Assembly (NCBI GenBank): GCA_016098155.1
Contig: JAAAJB010000067.1
Location: 1 to 64,000, forward strand
Source of the DNA: Actinomortierella ambigua
Lineage: Eukaryota > Mortierellomycota > Mortierellomycetes > Mortierellales > Mortierellaceae
Length of the DNA: 64,000 nucleotides
Direction: 5' to 3'
Shown here: positions 22,399 through 32,928 of the stretch, piece by piece
Position numbering within the stretch: position 1 is the first letter of the stretch
How the letters are laid out: the number at the start of each line of letters is the position of its first letter
The notes under the pieces: model-generated
The model's database searches: none
What the model was told of the DNA's origin: nothing
What the model saw: only the letters and a program-made list of their open reading frames with translations
Made by a program: the position numbers and the translations under genes

Positions 22399-24780
22399 AT
22401 GGACTCTCTTGTTGAGTCAATGCACAAGGTCATGCAGCAGTCCGATCCGTTGCTTTACAGTCTAGTGAGCAGCAATGCTTGCTGCTCTCCCACCGATGCC
22501 TTGCCTCAACGTACCTCGGTCGACAATGTACAGAACCCTGCTGCTGCCGTTGCTAGGTCGCTTTCTGACAGGCCTGCCTTGCTTGTGTCATGTACAGCTG
22601 CAGCAGCGGCAGAAGCAACAACTGCGTCTCATGCGATTGTTCAACCATCCCACCGTCAGCATCGCAACCACCACCACCACTACAACCACAACCATAATGG
22701 CGTCAACAACATTGGTACTGTGAGGACTACCTCGTCCATAGTGGGTTTGGCTCCTGCGTCCACCAGCTCCGCTAAGACGACGACGACAAGCAAAGAGGCT
22801 AGCTCGACCGCTTGCCAGTCGGGACTCCCGTCGACTGTGAAGGACTGGCTGCTTTGGATGATCTCGCAGCATGCCACGTCGCTGCAGCCGGCGCCGGGAT
22901 TGATGCTGCTCGATCCCATCCGATATCAGTATCATCACCACGACCACCACAACTACCGTCACCAAAGACAGACCACACAAGGTATAGAACGAGTTTACTT
23001 TCTTTTATCTCCCTTCTTGCTGTTGAACTTTTTGGGTTTGAGTTGTGGGAAACGCTATCGCTTTCACATCTACAAAAAAAAAATTGTGGAGAGACTTGGT
23101 TATGATCTCTTTCCTCACTTCTCGGGCAACCCACTCTACGGATGCATTCGACAAGACAAAAAGGGCTCGCGGGAGGAGATCTTGCACCCTCACCCTCCCT
23201 CATTCAACCCTTTCGGTGTCTTGGGGATATTCTTTTTTCATGCTCCCGTCCTCTTCCCCCCCCCTCCACAACTGTACATTTTTTTCTGTCTTGTGTCTTC
23301 CATTCTGGAACCTGACCCCGGAAGTCAGTTTTTGTCGTTTCTCAACAATTGCACAAAGCCGTGTTTGCTCTCTCTCTCTTCCCTTCCCTCCCCTCTCCTC
23401 ACAGCATATCCGATCACTGTTGGCTCTCCCTCCCAGTGGTCACGGAAAAGCTATCGTCTTTGTCACAATTTTTCTCACACTTTTTTTTTTTCCCTTCCTC
23501 TCTTGTTCTGGAATCCGTTTTTGATAGGTGCCATCAACACGATCCCAACAGGTCACGATCCTCTTAGACCCATGGGCACACATAATTTCAGACAAGGAGC
23601 AGAGACAGCATCCTCCAATGGCGCTGCAAATCCGGTTCCAACGAGTGGCGCCACTGCAACAAGTAGTGCAGGTGGTAGTGGTACTAGTCATTCGACGAAT
23701 GTCGGAGGGGGTCCGCAAGCGTTTCTCAACGGGCCGGTATCGTCGTCGACCGAGAGCTCTAATCGACTACAGAGGACGACCGGAGGCAGCGTGAGCGCCG
23801 GTGGAGGTGGCATTGGTATAGGAGGAAGCGCCAGTGCCAAGGAGTGTCATTCCTCTGGATCGATGTCGCCTCCGTCTCAGTCTGCAGCAACAGCGGTCTC
23901 CGCCACCTCTTCTTCTTCCGCGACACCCTCCACACCCGTCACCTCCGCCGCCACAAACGCTTCGCCTTCCGTGGCTACTGCGGCCTCTTCATCTTCACCT
24001 TCCACACAACAACCAAGTCAACCTATTTTGTCATCATCCACGTCTGCTGCGTCTTCATCACCGTCGTCGTCGTCGTCGTCATCGTCGTCGCCATCGTCCA
24101 ACAACCTGACGCCTCCCAACACGCGACCCGACGCGGGTTATGTGCGGCGGATGATGATGGCGACGGCGACGAGCACATGGGAGCAAGCGAGGGCACGAGT
24201 GTCGGGGATCACGGCGGTGACGGTGCAACAAGAGATGGTGGTAGTGAAGGACAAGACGTTTGCGTTTTTCTACCGGACGTTTTCGCCAACGTATAGGGTG
24301 GGACGGATGTACCTCCTGTCATGGACGGACGGGACGCAGCGACGAGGACTGGAGCGAATCTGGAATAATCTGCTCCGGGGTGACGCTTGGACGCTCTCCA
24401 TGAACTCTACGGCGTATTTCCGACAGGTGTTGCAGCAGGTCTTGGCTGCTCGCCGTGTTTCTTCGTCTTCATCTTCGTCTTCGTCGTCGACGTCAGACAG
24501 TACAAAAGTCAGCAGTACGAGAACAACAGAGGCGACGACAGGAGACAATGCTACCGATGCAGGATCTAGAGGAGGATCAGTGGGGGCTCAGCGACTGGCC
24601 CATCAGGATGTGGACAAGAGCGAGGACAAGGGCACGGGCTCAGGCGAGGCGTCGTCGGTGTCGTCTTCGGAAGCAGCCATTCATAACAGCAACAACAAAA
24701 GCAGCACTAATGTCACCACTGCCAGCAGTCCGACCTCAGCATCCATCTCCAAGAGCAATAGCGAGGACAAAAACCATTAG
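22399..24780 (+). CDS. Ser/Thr-rich protein of unknown function
   Basis: Modelled as two exons, 22399-22981 and 23528-24780, giving 611 residues. The N-terminus MDSLVESMHKVMQQSDPLLY is followed by His/Asn-rich stretches and VKDWLLWMISQHATSL. After the intron come long Ser/Thr/Ala-rich runs. The one folded-looking part is near residues 400-505: VRRMMMATATSTWEQARARV, VVVKDKTFAFFYRTFS, RVGRMYLLSWTDGTQRRGLERIW and LSMNSTAYFRQVLQQVLAAR. It is unknown to me, perhaps a lineage-specific family. The removed intron (546 nt) is a multiple of three and has no stop codon, so an unspliced message would encode a 793-residue form. Its long pyrimidine tracts and TTGATAG acceptor argue that it is a true intron. 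Confidence 0.6.
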   Translation: MDSLVESMHKVMQQSDPLLYSLVSSNACCSPTDALPQRTSVDNVQNPAAAVARSLSDRPALLVSCTAAAAAEATTASHAIVQPSHRQHRNHHHHYNHNHNGVNNIGTVRTTSSIVGLAPASTSSAKTTTTSKEASSTACQSGLPSTVKDWLLWMISQHATSLQPAPGLMLLDPIRYQYHHHDHHNYRHQRQTTQGIERVYFLLSPFLLLNFLGLSCGKRYRFHIYKKKIVERLGYDLFPHFSGNPLYGCIRQDKKGSREEILHPHPPSFNPFGVLGIFFFHAPVLFPPPPQLYIFFCLVSSILEPDPGSQFLSFLNNCTKPCLLSLSSLPSPLLTAYPITVGSPSQWSRKSYRLCHNFSHTFFFSLPLLFWNPFLIGAINTIPTGHDPLRPMGTHNFRQGAETASSNGAANPVPTSGATATSSAGGSGTSHSTNVGGGPQAFLNGPVSSSTESSNRLQRTTGGSVSAGGGGIGIGGSASAKECHSSGSMSPPSQSAATAVSATSSSSATPSTPVTSAATNASPSVATAASSSSPSTQQPSQPILSSSTSAASSSPSSSSSSSSSPSSNNLTPPNTRPDAGYVRRMMMATATSTWEQARARVSGITAVTVQQEMVVVKDKTFAFFYRTFSPTYRVGRMYLLSWTDGTQRRGLERIWNNLLRGDAWTLSMNSTAYFRQVLQQVLAARRVSSSSSSSSSSTSDSTKVSSTRTTEATTGDNATDAGSRGGSVGAQRLAHQDVDKSEDKGTGSGEASSVSSSEAAIHNSNNKSSTNVTTASSPTSASISKSNSEDKNH
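22982..23527 (+). other. in-frame, stop-free intron
   Basis: The donor is GTATAG and the acceptor TTTTTGATAG. Length is 546 = 3 x 182 and the reading frame stays open throughout. The translated content (Phe/Leu/Pro/Ser-rich) looks intronic rather than protein-like. Confidence 0.6.
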
Positions 24781-25040
24781 TTGAACCTCCTCTTTTTCTT
24801 GCCAACAAACGCAGCTTTCTTTTTGTTTTCCAATGCGCCCTTCCGTTTGAAGGGCAAGTTTTGAATTATCATACCAACTTTTTTAGAAAAGAAATTTTAG
24901 CTAAAAAAAAAGCCTGAAAAAGAGCAACTATTTTATAAAAAAAAAACCTTGATAACAAAAAAAAAATCAAACTTATTGTGATTTGGAGTGGGCAAGGAAG
25001 GGGAGGGGGGGAAATTGAGGTATCTCTTCTCCATCACTCC
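24781..25040. other. convergent 3' spacer, A-rich
   Basis: This AT-rich spacer has many A-runs of 7-9 between two convergent genes. It holds no coding exon; both polyadenylation sites probably lie here. Confidence 0.5.
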
Positions 25041-26588
25041 TTAGAAGAAGTTGAACTTCTTATGCTTGTGGCCATGGCCATGGCCATGACCGTAGTACTT
25101 GTGCTTGCTATGCTTGTGGCCCTTGTAGTGCTTAAACTTCTTGTGATGGCCACCATGGCCGCCAAAGGGCATCGCAGGGTGACCAAACCCACCACCATGA
25201 CCGCCACCGTGCGCTTTACCGCCCAAAAGCGCGGCTGCGCCCGCCAACAGTCCACCGCCCGCCATACCGGCCATCAGCTTGCCGCCGGGCTTGCTTGTCA
25301 CTCCTCCTGATGCAGGAGCATGGCCTCCATAGTGCGCTGCCGCTGGTGGGTGGGCACCATAGGCGCCTGGTGGAGGGTGGGCGCCATAGGCACCTGGTGG
25401 AGGGGCACCGTACGCGCCTGGTGCTGGAGGGTGTGCGCCATAGGGGCTAGGGGCAGGGGCGGCACCATAAGGTGCAGGGGAAGAGTGGGCACCGTAGGGC
25501 GCAGGGGCAGCGGGGGCACCAGGGTAAGGGGAACCTCCGTACGATGCGGCTTGGCCGGGGTAAGGTGCGCTGGCAGGCGGGTAGGCGGCCGCGGCGCCAT
25601 GCTTGGCATCGTACGCTGGGGGGGCTGCAGGGACTGCGCGAGGATCGTCCCAGGTTGTCCGGCCCGTGGTTGTGTCTATAAACAAAAAATGTGTAGTCAA
25701 ACAAGGAGGGGGGGGGGAGAGGCTAACGTGGTCAATAAACTACTTTTCAACATCTTCTCGATGTTCTGAGATATTTTGTGGAATGAGGTTGTGTCCAAAA
25801 TCTAGTCTATTGGGCTGTCTAGGGTCGTCATTCTCCCCCTCTCTTTCTCATTCCCTCTTCCCCGCAGGTAACGCCCTGTTGAGGACGGGCATCCTAGCCA
25901 CGCACCGCGTGTGTAGTGAGCGGTGATATTGCGGCTGTTTGCATGCATTTGCGTCGTTGTGTGATTTTTGTTGTCATGAGAAAAAGAGAAGTGTGTCGTA
26001 CTCGCACAGCAGCCAGAAACAAACGGTGTTGTCGGTCCTTACAAGAAGGGAGCGAGGTAAACTGAAATAAAGGTGTCCAATCTCTCGCCATAGGAATCCA
26101 TCTCGATACAACCAAGAATGTCTTTGCATCCGCCCAACTACTGCAGGTGTGGGAGAAGGGGGGAGGGGGGAGCGGGTGACGAGTCTTTCAACGTGCACTG
26201 CTCCCATTTCTCCCACCCTAAAATAGCTCATTTTCTTTCAGAGGGGTCATCATCTCCACCAACATGCAACACAGTCTTACCAACGAAGAAGTAGCGCTGG
26301 TGAGCTGGGTCGAATTGCGAGGTCCTGGAGTGAGAATCATGGTAAAAGATGGGAGAGCAACGGTCGGTCAGCTACTGAGTCTCATTACATGTTGGCATTT
26401 TATGAAGGGGAGGGGGTTCATCCACCATGACAAGGACCATGAGCAAGGCCGAGGTCCCTGTTGTCTAGACTTTATTGGTTTCAGGTCCCAGACACACTAT
26501 CCACACCCTTCCTCCCTATGACCCCCTCGGTTGAAGAAACAAGAGGAGTAGGCTATTCATACCAGCCAGGAGGCAACGGTTGTGACAT
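25041..26588 (-). CDS. WW-domain protein with Pro/Ala/Tyr repeats and His/Lys-rich tail
   Basis: Three exons on the minus strand: 26588-26563 (26 nt), 26324-26281 (44 nt) and 25675-25041, giving 234 residues. All junctions are GT-AG and keep phase. The N-terminal WW domain is spread over all three exons: MSQPLPPGW, TSQFDPAHQRYFFV, DTTTGRTTWDDPR. It has both signature Trp residues and the Tyr-Phe-Phe core, so it should bind proline-rich ligands. Next come about 100 residues of PYGA/PPGAYGAHP repeats, a glycine-zipper-like GGKLMAGMAGGGLLAGAAALLG that could insert in membranes or self-associate, and a tail of GHGGHHKKFKHYKGHKHSK and GHGHGHGHKHKK type. The arrangement resembles other fungal WW plus Gly/Tyr-rich proteins of unknown role. 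The tail could bind metal or phosphate-rich surfaces; this is inference. Confidence 0.82.
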
Positions 26589-27920
26589 GGCGGTATATGA
26601 GTATAGGTGGATAAGGGAAAGAAGAGTGAGTGAAGAGGTGGAAAGTGGGAAAAAGAAAGAAAGAAAAGAAAGAGGGGGGAGGGGAAAAGAGCGTTTTACC
26701 AATGGAAGAGAGGGAAGTTACCGTGAGCCGCGTGTCTTTTTTTTTGTTCTGTTCAGAAAAATGAGTTTTTTTGTACTTTCGACTTTTGGGGGGATACGGA
26801 TGAAGAACATCAGAAACACAGCCATCCACGCCACGTTGCTCAGCCTCCCGAGTAGGCTGCAGGAGGCTTGGGTGCGTGTGTGTCAGGCTTGGCACGATAT
26901 ACGTCGGCAAGGGAGGAGTTTATTCTACTTTTACATAGAGCAGGACACACCTCATTTCTCTACGACAAATAAAGAGCAATACCACAGCAGTCCTCGTCTC
27001 CGCGGTTTGTCCCCGTGCACGACCAGAAGGACCATCTTTTACCGACGATATGTAATCGCAATCACCCTCGATGTTTTTTTTTCTCCGCTTGGAAAGACTG
27101 CGGATAAAGTTCATTGCATCAACTATCTTTCACAGTGACAAGAGAGGTTGATGCGGACCGGATGTACCCATGGCACCATTTGACCAAAAGTGTGCGCGAG
27201 TCGGCTGCATCTCGGACGAACACGAGATTCATTTGCTCCTTGTACAGTCGTCGCCTTGCGCCATATGTCGATGCAATGACTTGAAAGATTCTCGGAGTGA
27301 ACGAACTAAAAATGCGTGTTCGTAAGAAACCTGTTTGTTCACACCGTTTATGGAGAGAAGAGCAGCTCTTTCCAAACACCCACTAGGTATCACAATTGTT
27401 CTTTGTTTTTTGTTCCTGTTGTCTTGATTTCTTTTGCATTTCACCCATTGGCTACTCTGTGCGTTCCTTGCATCAAGCTCATCTGAACAATCATCTTCAA
27501 GACACTAAACTCAAAAAGAGTTCACAAACTCTTAGGTATCAAGGTTCACCCTTCACCTTTTTGAGCAAGAGAATGGTGTGATTGCTGTCATTTGTCCGGC
27601 GAGATGACGGCTAAAGAGCTATGATCACAACTGAGGTTGCACCATGGTCTATTGACTCTGGATGCAGCTTCATTCTTGTTCTCAGGCACATTCGTAAGGT
27701 TGCTCCGATCGAGTTGTTGTCCCTCCAAAAATGACAGGTTGTCATACTTCCAGACTACCAATCCCAATGAAAGGTCTCGATCGTTGGTACTTTCCCGCAA
27801 GTATAAAACTGTCAAGGTGGAAGCAAATGTTGAGCTGCATCCAACAATCCTTGCTTTGTTTCTCACATTCTCCCACACGACCTTCCCTCTTCCCCTATAT
27901 CTCTCCATTCGTTCATCAGC
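26589..27920. other. divergent intergenic region with TATA box
   Basis: No gene is supported. A good TATA element, GTATAAAACT at 27801-27810, lies about 115 bases before the start of the downstream secreted-protein gene and is preceded by mixed sequence. Purine-rich runs occur near 26640-26690. Confidence 0.55.
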
Positions 27921-29399
27921 ATGCCTTCCTTGACATTTCTGACCAAAGTGCTGACAGTTGCGACTGCAATCACACTTCTCTCCACAGGGCCATCCCAGAC
28001 TCTAGCCGCACCAACAGTCTTTGGGCCCACGATCACCCCTCCGAACCCCTTCACGGGCAAGACCGGCGTGGCGACGATGCACGGCGATGCAGCCTCGTCT
28101 GACACAACACCATTCCCTGGCCCAGGCAATGTCCCCATCACCTCCACCCGCCGAGCGCTTCAATCGGCCTGTCCGACCATCCTCGGCACCTCAGACTCGT
28201 TTTTGTTTGGCCTTTGCACGACCATGTTTGGCCAAACACCCACCATCCACCTCTTCTCACCGCGAGAGGCCGAGGACCTGGCCGAGCTATCGGTCGCCAA
28301 GGGCAACATCCTCGGCGGTGTCTACGCCTACGTCGACAACCTGGACCGGCTAGTGCTGACCAACGGCAACAACCAGCTCCTCCGCGTCGCCAAGAGCTAC
28401 GACCCAGCCTCCAACAAGTACTCGCTCCGCGTCGTCGACACCTTGCCCCTAACGCCCACCATCCCATCGTCCGATTCGGTCGTCGGCCTGACCCCGGACT
28501 GGCAGGGCAATGTCTGGTTCGCCACCGAGGCAGGCCTGGCTGGCTATGCCGACCCAGTCGCTCGCACCGTCACCGTCACCCCACTCCGGGCCTCGCCCAC
28601 AGGCGCCGTCGAGGCCGTGGCCAACTCCATCTCGACCAGCCCAGCAGGCACGCTCATCACGACCACCTTTGCGACCTATCTCCTGACCCGCGACGCAACG
28701 ACGGGCGCCATCCAGACGGTCTGGCGTCGAGCGTACGACCGTGGACCGGCACGCAAGCCGGGCCAGCTCTCATGGGGGTCCGGTTCGACCCCGACCTTTT
28801 TCGGTCCGGCAACGGGCTTTGAGTACACGACCATTGTCGACAATGCCAATCCGCTGGTCAACTTGCTCGTCTACCGGACCTCGGACGGCACCGAGATTTG
28901 CAAGGTACCCCTCTTTGAGGCCCGCAACTCTGGCTCTGAAAACTCGCCCATCGGTTCCGGACGCTCGGTCTTTGTCGCCAGCACTTTTGGATACCCGTAC
29001 CCTAAACTGCCTGAGGGTGCCGGCCCCAGCGAGCCACGGACGGCGCCGTTTGTTGGGGGCATTGAGCGCGTGGATATCAACGAGGATGATACCACGGGAT
29101 GTACCGTCAAATGGATCAACAACAACATTCGCTCGTCGGCCGTCCCCAAACTTTCCTTGACCGAGAACTTGATCTACACCATCCTGCGCCATGATCCCCT
29201 CTTCCCGTCCTCGACTAGCACGGGCTTGCTCGACAACTATTATTATGCCACCGTCGATGCCGACACGGGCGCCATCACTACCAAGCAGTTCATTGGCACC
29301 GGCTCGTTGTTTGATACCTTGCAGATGGCTGGCCTCACCCTCGACAACACCCTCTTCCAAGGCACTATCACTGGCGTCGTCCGCGTCAAAAGGGCTTAG
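27921..29399 (+). CDS. secreted protein, probable beta-propeller fold
   Basis: Single exon, 492 residues. The N-terminus MPSLTFLTKVLTVATAITLL, then STGPSQTLA/AP, is a classical signal peptide. The rest is rich in short beta-like segments with repeating patterns: GVYAYVDNLDRLVLTNGNNQ, GLTPDWQGNVWFATEAGLAG, ISTSPAGTLITTTFATYLL and LDNYYYATVDADTGAI. The DWQGNVWFATEAG piece is typical of propeller blades of the SMP30/NHL or quinoprotein kind. No catalytic motif is recognisable, so the enzyme activity, if any, is unknown. Codon use is strongly GC-biased at third positions compared with the neighbours, a sign of high expression or of transfer from a high-GC source. A TATA box lies 115 bases upstream. 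Confidence 0.75.
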   Translation: MPSLTFLTKVLTVATAITLLSTGPSQTLAAPTVFGPTITPPNPFTGKTGVATMHGDAASSDTTPFPGPGNVPITSTRRALQSACPTILGTSDSFLFGLCTTMFGQTPTIHLFSPREAEDLAELSVAKGNILGGVYAYVDNLDRLVLTNGNNQLLRVAKSYDPASNKYSLRVVDTLPLTPTIPSSDSVVGLTPDWQGNVWFATEAGLAGYADPVARTVTVTPLRASPTGAVEAVANSISTSPAGTLITTTFATYLLTRDATTGAIQTVWRRAYDRGPARKPGQLSWGSGSTPTFFGPATGFEYTTIVDNANPLVNLLVYRTSDGTEICKVPLFEARNSGSENSPIGSGRSVFVASTFGYPYPKLPEGAGPSEPRTAPFVGGIERVDINEDDTTGCTVKWINNNIRSSAVPKLSLTENLIYTILRHDPLFPSSTSTGLLDNYYYATVDADTGAITTKQFIGTGSLFDTLQMAGLTLDNTLFQGTITGVVRVKRA

Positions 29400-29632
29400 T
29401 TTCTTTTCTGTTGCATCACAACCATAGCAACAATAACAAAGTTGTAGTCTCTAAAGTACATGCGCTATTGCAGAAAAGATACCCTTCAAACTAAAATTGA
29501 TAACGCTCTTTGATGCACCACATCATCCGTCTCATACCCCACATGCACCTCTCCCGTCTTCCAGTATCCAAACCTATGTTTCTCCACAAAGGTGTATGTA
29601 CAGAGCTTTCAGTCAAACAGATTTATCTTTTA
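29400..29632. other. convergent 3' spacer
   Basis: Short spacer without coding exons. The minus-strand AATAAA (TTTATT at 29640-29645) lies just outside, inside the final codons of the proline-rich ORF. Confidence 0.5.
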
Positions 29633-30088
29633 TCAAGACTTTATTGATACAATTGAAAGGAACGGTGGAAACAGTGTACAATGAATAGGCCAATAGGCTG
29701 GAAAACAGTGTGATGTGCGATGACGGGTATGAGCCGAGCAAGGCCGTATCACAACAACATCGGGTGCTGGTACAGGGGTTACTTGGGGTAGTTCTGGGGG
29801 TGGTATAGGTGGTTTTGGTGGTGCTGGGGAACTTGTCGACGGAGGTGGTTCAGGTTGGGAAACAGGAGGGGGAGGCGTAGTTGGGGGAGAAGGAGAAGGA
29901 AGAGGAGCAGGAACAGAAGGAGGAGGAGGAACAGAAATCACAGCTGCTACAGGAGGGCTAATAGTACAGTGTACTTTGGGGCGGCGGCGTCTTAAAAGTT
30001 CTGGTTCTTCATCCTCACGCTTATGCTCATGCTCATGCTCATTCACCTCCACGGGGCTGTCAACAGGTGGAGATGGTGATGCCATCAT
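29633..30088 (-). CDS. proline-rich ORF in frame with, and one stop behind, the kelch-BTB gene
   Basis: This open frame of 151 codons begins ATGATG directly after the TGA that ends the kelch-BTB gene, and is in the same frame. It encodes MMASPSPPVDSPVEVNEHEH, then a charged stretch with ELLRRRRPKV, then nearly 60 residues dominated by Pro (PPPPVSQPEPPPS, PPKPPIPPPELPQ). An AATAAA on the minus strand lies within its last codons (29640-29645), so the kelch-BTB transcript probably includes it all. It may be 3' untranslated sequence, a stop-readthrough extension, a recently separated C-terminus, or a chance frame in biased sequence. No family is recognised. Confidence 0.35.
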   Translation of the reverse strand: MMASPSPPVDSPVEVNEHEHEHKREDEEPELLRRRRPKVHCTISPPVAAVISVPPPPSVPAPLPSPSPPTTPPPPVSQPEPPPSTSSPAPPKPPIPPPELPQVTPVPAPDVVVIRPCSAHTRHRTSHCFPAYWPIHCTLFPPFLSIVSIKS

Positions 30089-32928
30089 TCATTTCTTGCT
30101 GGTGCTGGTTGAGAGGCTACTCGGCCCATGGCCTTCTGTGCCCTGAGACCGTTCAGGTGCAATGATCAGGCTGGCATCGTCCGAGATTCCCTCGATAAAC
30201 TCGTCCATGACAGACCGCATCATGCTCATGTCACTCGAAGGAGACATTGCTTCGGTCCTGCCTTCAAAGTCACCACCGCCTCCCGTGCTGTCGTCCTTGA
30301 CGCCTGGCGATCCAGCATGCGTCGACGTTGGGCGTGATCCTCCAAAGATCGTGCTTGTTGTACTGGCGCCACCACCAACCCCTCCGGTGTTGAGATGGCG
30401 CAGTGAAGGATGATGTCCTGACTGGCTACCACCACCCCATAGGATGAGCCATCCCTCCGTCTTCATCACTGCCCCACAATGTCGGAGAATAAACTCGTGT
30501 GACAATCGCTTCAGCCCGCGCTCCTGTGCTAAACATGCTGCTTGGAAAACTCGCACACATGTGTCCACATTCAAATGCCGCTCGTGCAAGGTGGCCGCTG
30601 CCAGCTTGCGTAGCCGCTCCAGAAGATACATGTTGGCCATCACCAGAATCTCGCACAGAATCGTGTGGTCTAGATCTGGGTCCAGTGTGTCCGTATACAG
30701 GTAGTACAGGAATGCATAGATCACTTGGTACGGCTCCGGCAGCACCATCGTGCCCCGCGTCGACTCGAGCATCCCGGAAGCATGCAGGTTGCGGAAATGC
30801 GGCCAACGCGTCGTGAGCACCATCCGATGGACATGGATCTTTTGTGACGAGCTCTTGGACTGAATCGTGAAATCAGAAAACTCGGGGTTGTTCAGCATCA
30901 TCCCAAATTGCAACTGCAGGTTTGGCTGCGGTACTTGGAACAGCCCTAGATACTCCACGTCAATCGACAGCACATCACGGAAATGGTCGTACTGCTGTGG
31001 CCGCTCCTTCTCGGTGTTTCCTAGGAAGATCAGCGAGGGTGACCATTGGCTCTCCGTCGGATCATCCAGCCACACAGGATCGTTCTCGGGTCGCCAGCGA
31101 TCTCGATGTCCGTTGCCGCCGCCGCCACCACCACCGCCACCACCACCACCAACAGTGCCACCACCGTTTGAGGTATAGGACGACCCATAGTTGCCATCTG
31201 CATGTGATGATATCCGCGACCGTGAAGCCAAAGCCGTGGCATCGGTGGGAAGCCGCTGCTTGGTGGTGACGGTAAAATAGTTCCAAACACCGTCAGCCAG
31301 GCACTTGTCAATGTCAATCTTGCGCCATTCGAGTTGGTCCAAGTCGAGCATCCACAGGCCATATACACCCGAGCCGTTGTTGTCGTTCAGGCCTCGACCA
31401 AAAACCACCAGCTGGTTGCCAATCACCTCTGAAAAGTGTTGTGACTTTAGAAGGACAACTTTGCCTGTGATGCCGACATGCGGGAGGATCTTGAGCGTGT
31501 CAAGGTCGAGTGAGTGTAGGTCGGATACGTTGTGGCCATTCTCGTCTTTGCCGGCATAGATCCACAGTTTGGAGCCAACAAGGCTGGCAGAGTGGTTGTA
31601 TCGGGCAGGGACTGTGTGTGGGCCACTCCATGTCCATGTATCCAGATTAAGGATCCTTAGCTCTTCAAGAACGTAGGTGCCTACGAGTTTTTTTTTTATC
31701 CAAACCATTGACAGACGAATTGTTAGGGAGGTCATAAAGTCAAAATAGGAGGGGAAGCAGGGAACCCGGTCATATCACCCATGATCGAGGGAGGTAAAAA
31801 TACTTACAGTCAGATGCCTTGGCGAATCCTCCATAGACATACATGCAATTCTTGTAGACGGTAGCGGAGTGGAGATATCGTGCCGGAACCTCACCTCGGA
31901 TCTCTGGCCGGTACCAGGTTCTGTTTTTGAGTGAAAAGACCACGACATCATGACAGTACTCTTGGAATTCGTTCGATCCACCTATTTTTTTAGGGGGGGG
32001 GGAGCAGTAAGAGAAAGATCAGAAATATGATAAACTGATCATGAGTGGTGCTTCTGGCTTTGTAGTTAAAACAAAAAAGTGCTATTTTTTGTTTTACTGC
32101 CCAGAAAAAAAAATAGGCCATTCCACTTCCACCAATATGAGGTCCCTGTATTGCTACGAGTCCTAATGATGGATAAGTGAAAGGTGTTTAAAAGCGAAAG
32201 AGCAGTAAAGGTATTTACCAAAGACGACAATGCTGTCTTTCCACAGGACGGCTGTATGGCCAAAGCGCTTGGTCGGAGGGACACCTTCTTTTGCCTATGA
32301 GTGGAGATGAAAAAGTCAGATAGGCGCGTGCGGATTGCCACCATTGGTGGAGGTTCACACCAGCAGAGAGGAAAAAAAAAACAAGGTTGAGTTTAAAAGT
32401 TTCGTGGATTGGCGCGACGCTTAGTGTCACAATGTCTAAAATGCCAGACTGAACAAGAACATCTGGTAGGATCGTCTCGTCAGGCCCAACGAAGAGGGGG
32501 GGGGGAGGAGGATCAAAAGGACGAGAGAAAAGACGCACGCACACAGACACAGAGAGATGGCCAGGCAGGAGTCAAAAGGAGATGGAAAGATAGAGAGAGG
32601 GAGAGAGGAGCACACGAGCGTGAATGAGACAGCGCTGAGGCATGTATCCACATGCCCTCTGGACAACTCGCACATTACCTCCCCCCCATTCATGCCTTTG
32701 TGCCTTTTTCTTCGTCTTATCCACATCATTTGTGTAGCATGTTATGCTCAGACTTACAGGGACACGCTCCCAACGGTGAGTCTCTAGATCGAGGACATGC
32801 ATATCATTGGTAACATGGCCTCCACCGCCAAACTGATATAGCTTCTGGTCGACGCGCGTGAATGAGGGCCTCCATAAGCCAACCAGGTTCTCGCCCGTGG
32901 TTGTTCGGGGTTTAGCAATGCTGTTCAT
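30089..32928 (-). CDS. kelch-repeat BTB/BACK protein
   Basis: Four exons: 32928-32758, 32294-32219, 31981-31808 and 31680-30089, giving about 670 residues. The N-terminal half is a kelch propeller with at least five blades: LYQFGGGGHVTNDMHVLDLE, IVVFGGSNEFQ, MYVYGGFAKASD, LWIYAGKDENGHNVSDLHSL and LVVFGRGLNDNNGSGVY. A Gly/His linker follows, then a BTB domain from about residue 403 (FSDFTIQSKSSSQKIHVHR, FLYYLYTDTLDPDLD) and a BACK-like helical part (NVDTCVRVFQAACLAQERGL). Kelch-before-BTB order is that of LZTR1 and the fission-yeast Ral2 group, which act as Cul3 adaptors or in Ras signalling; that assignment is inference. The tail is Gly/Ser/Thr-rich. The start is the first ATG before blade one. 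Confidence 0.85.

Noticed and set aside
28214..28822. Overlapping 202-codon frame inside the secreted-protein gene
   Set aside because: A shadow produced by strong GC bias at third codon positions in the real frame.
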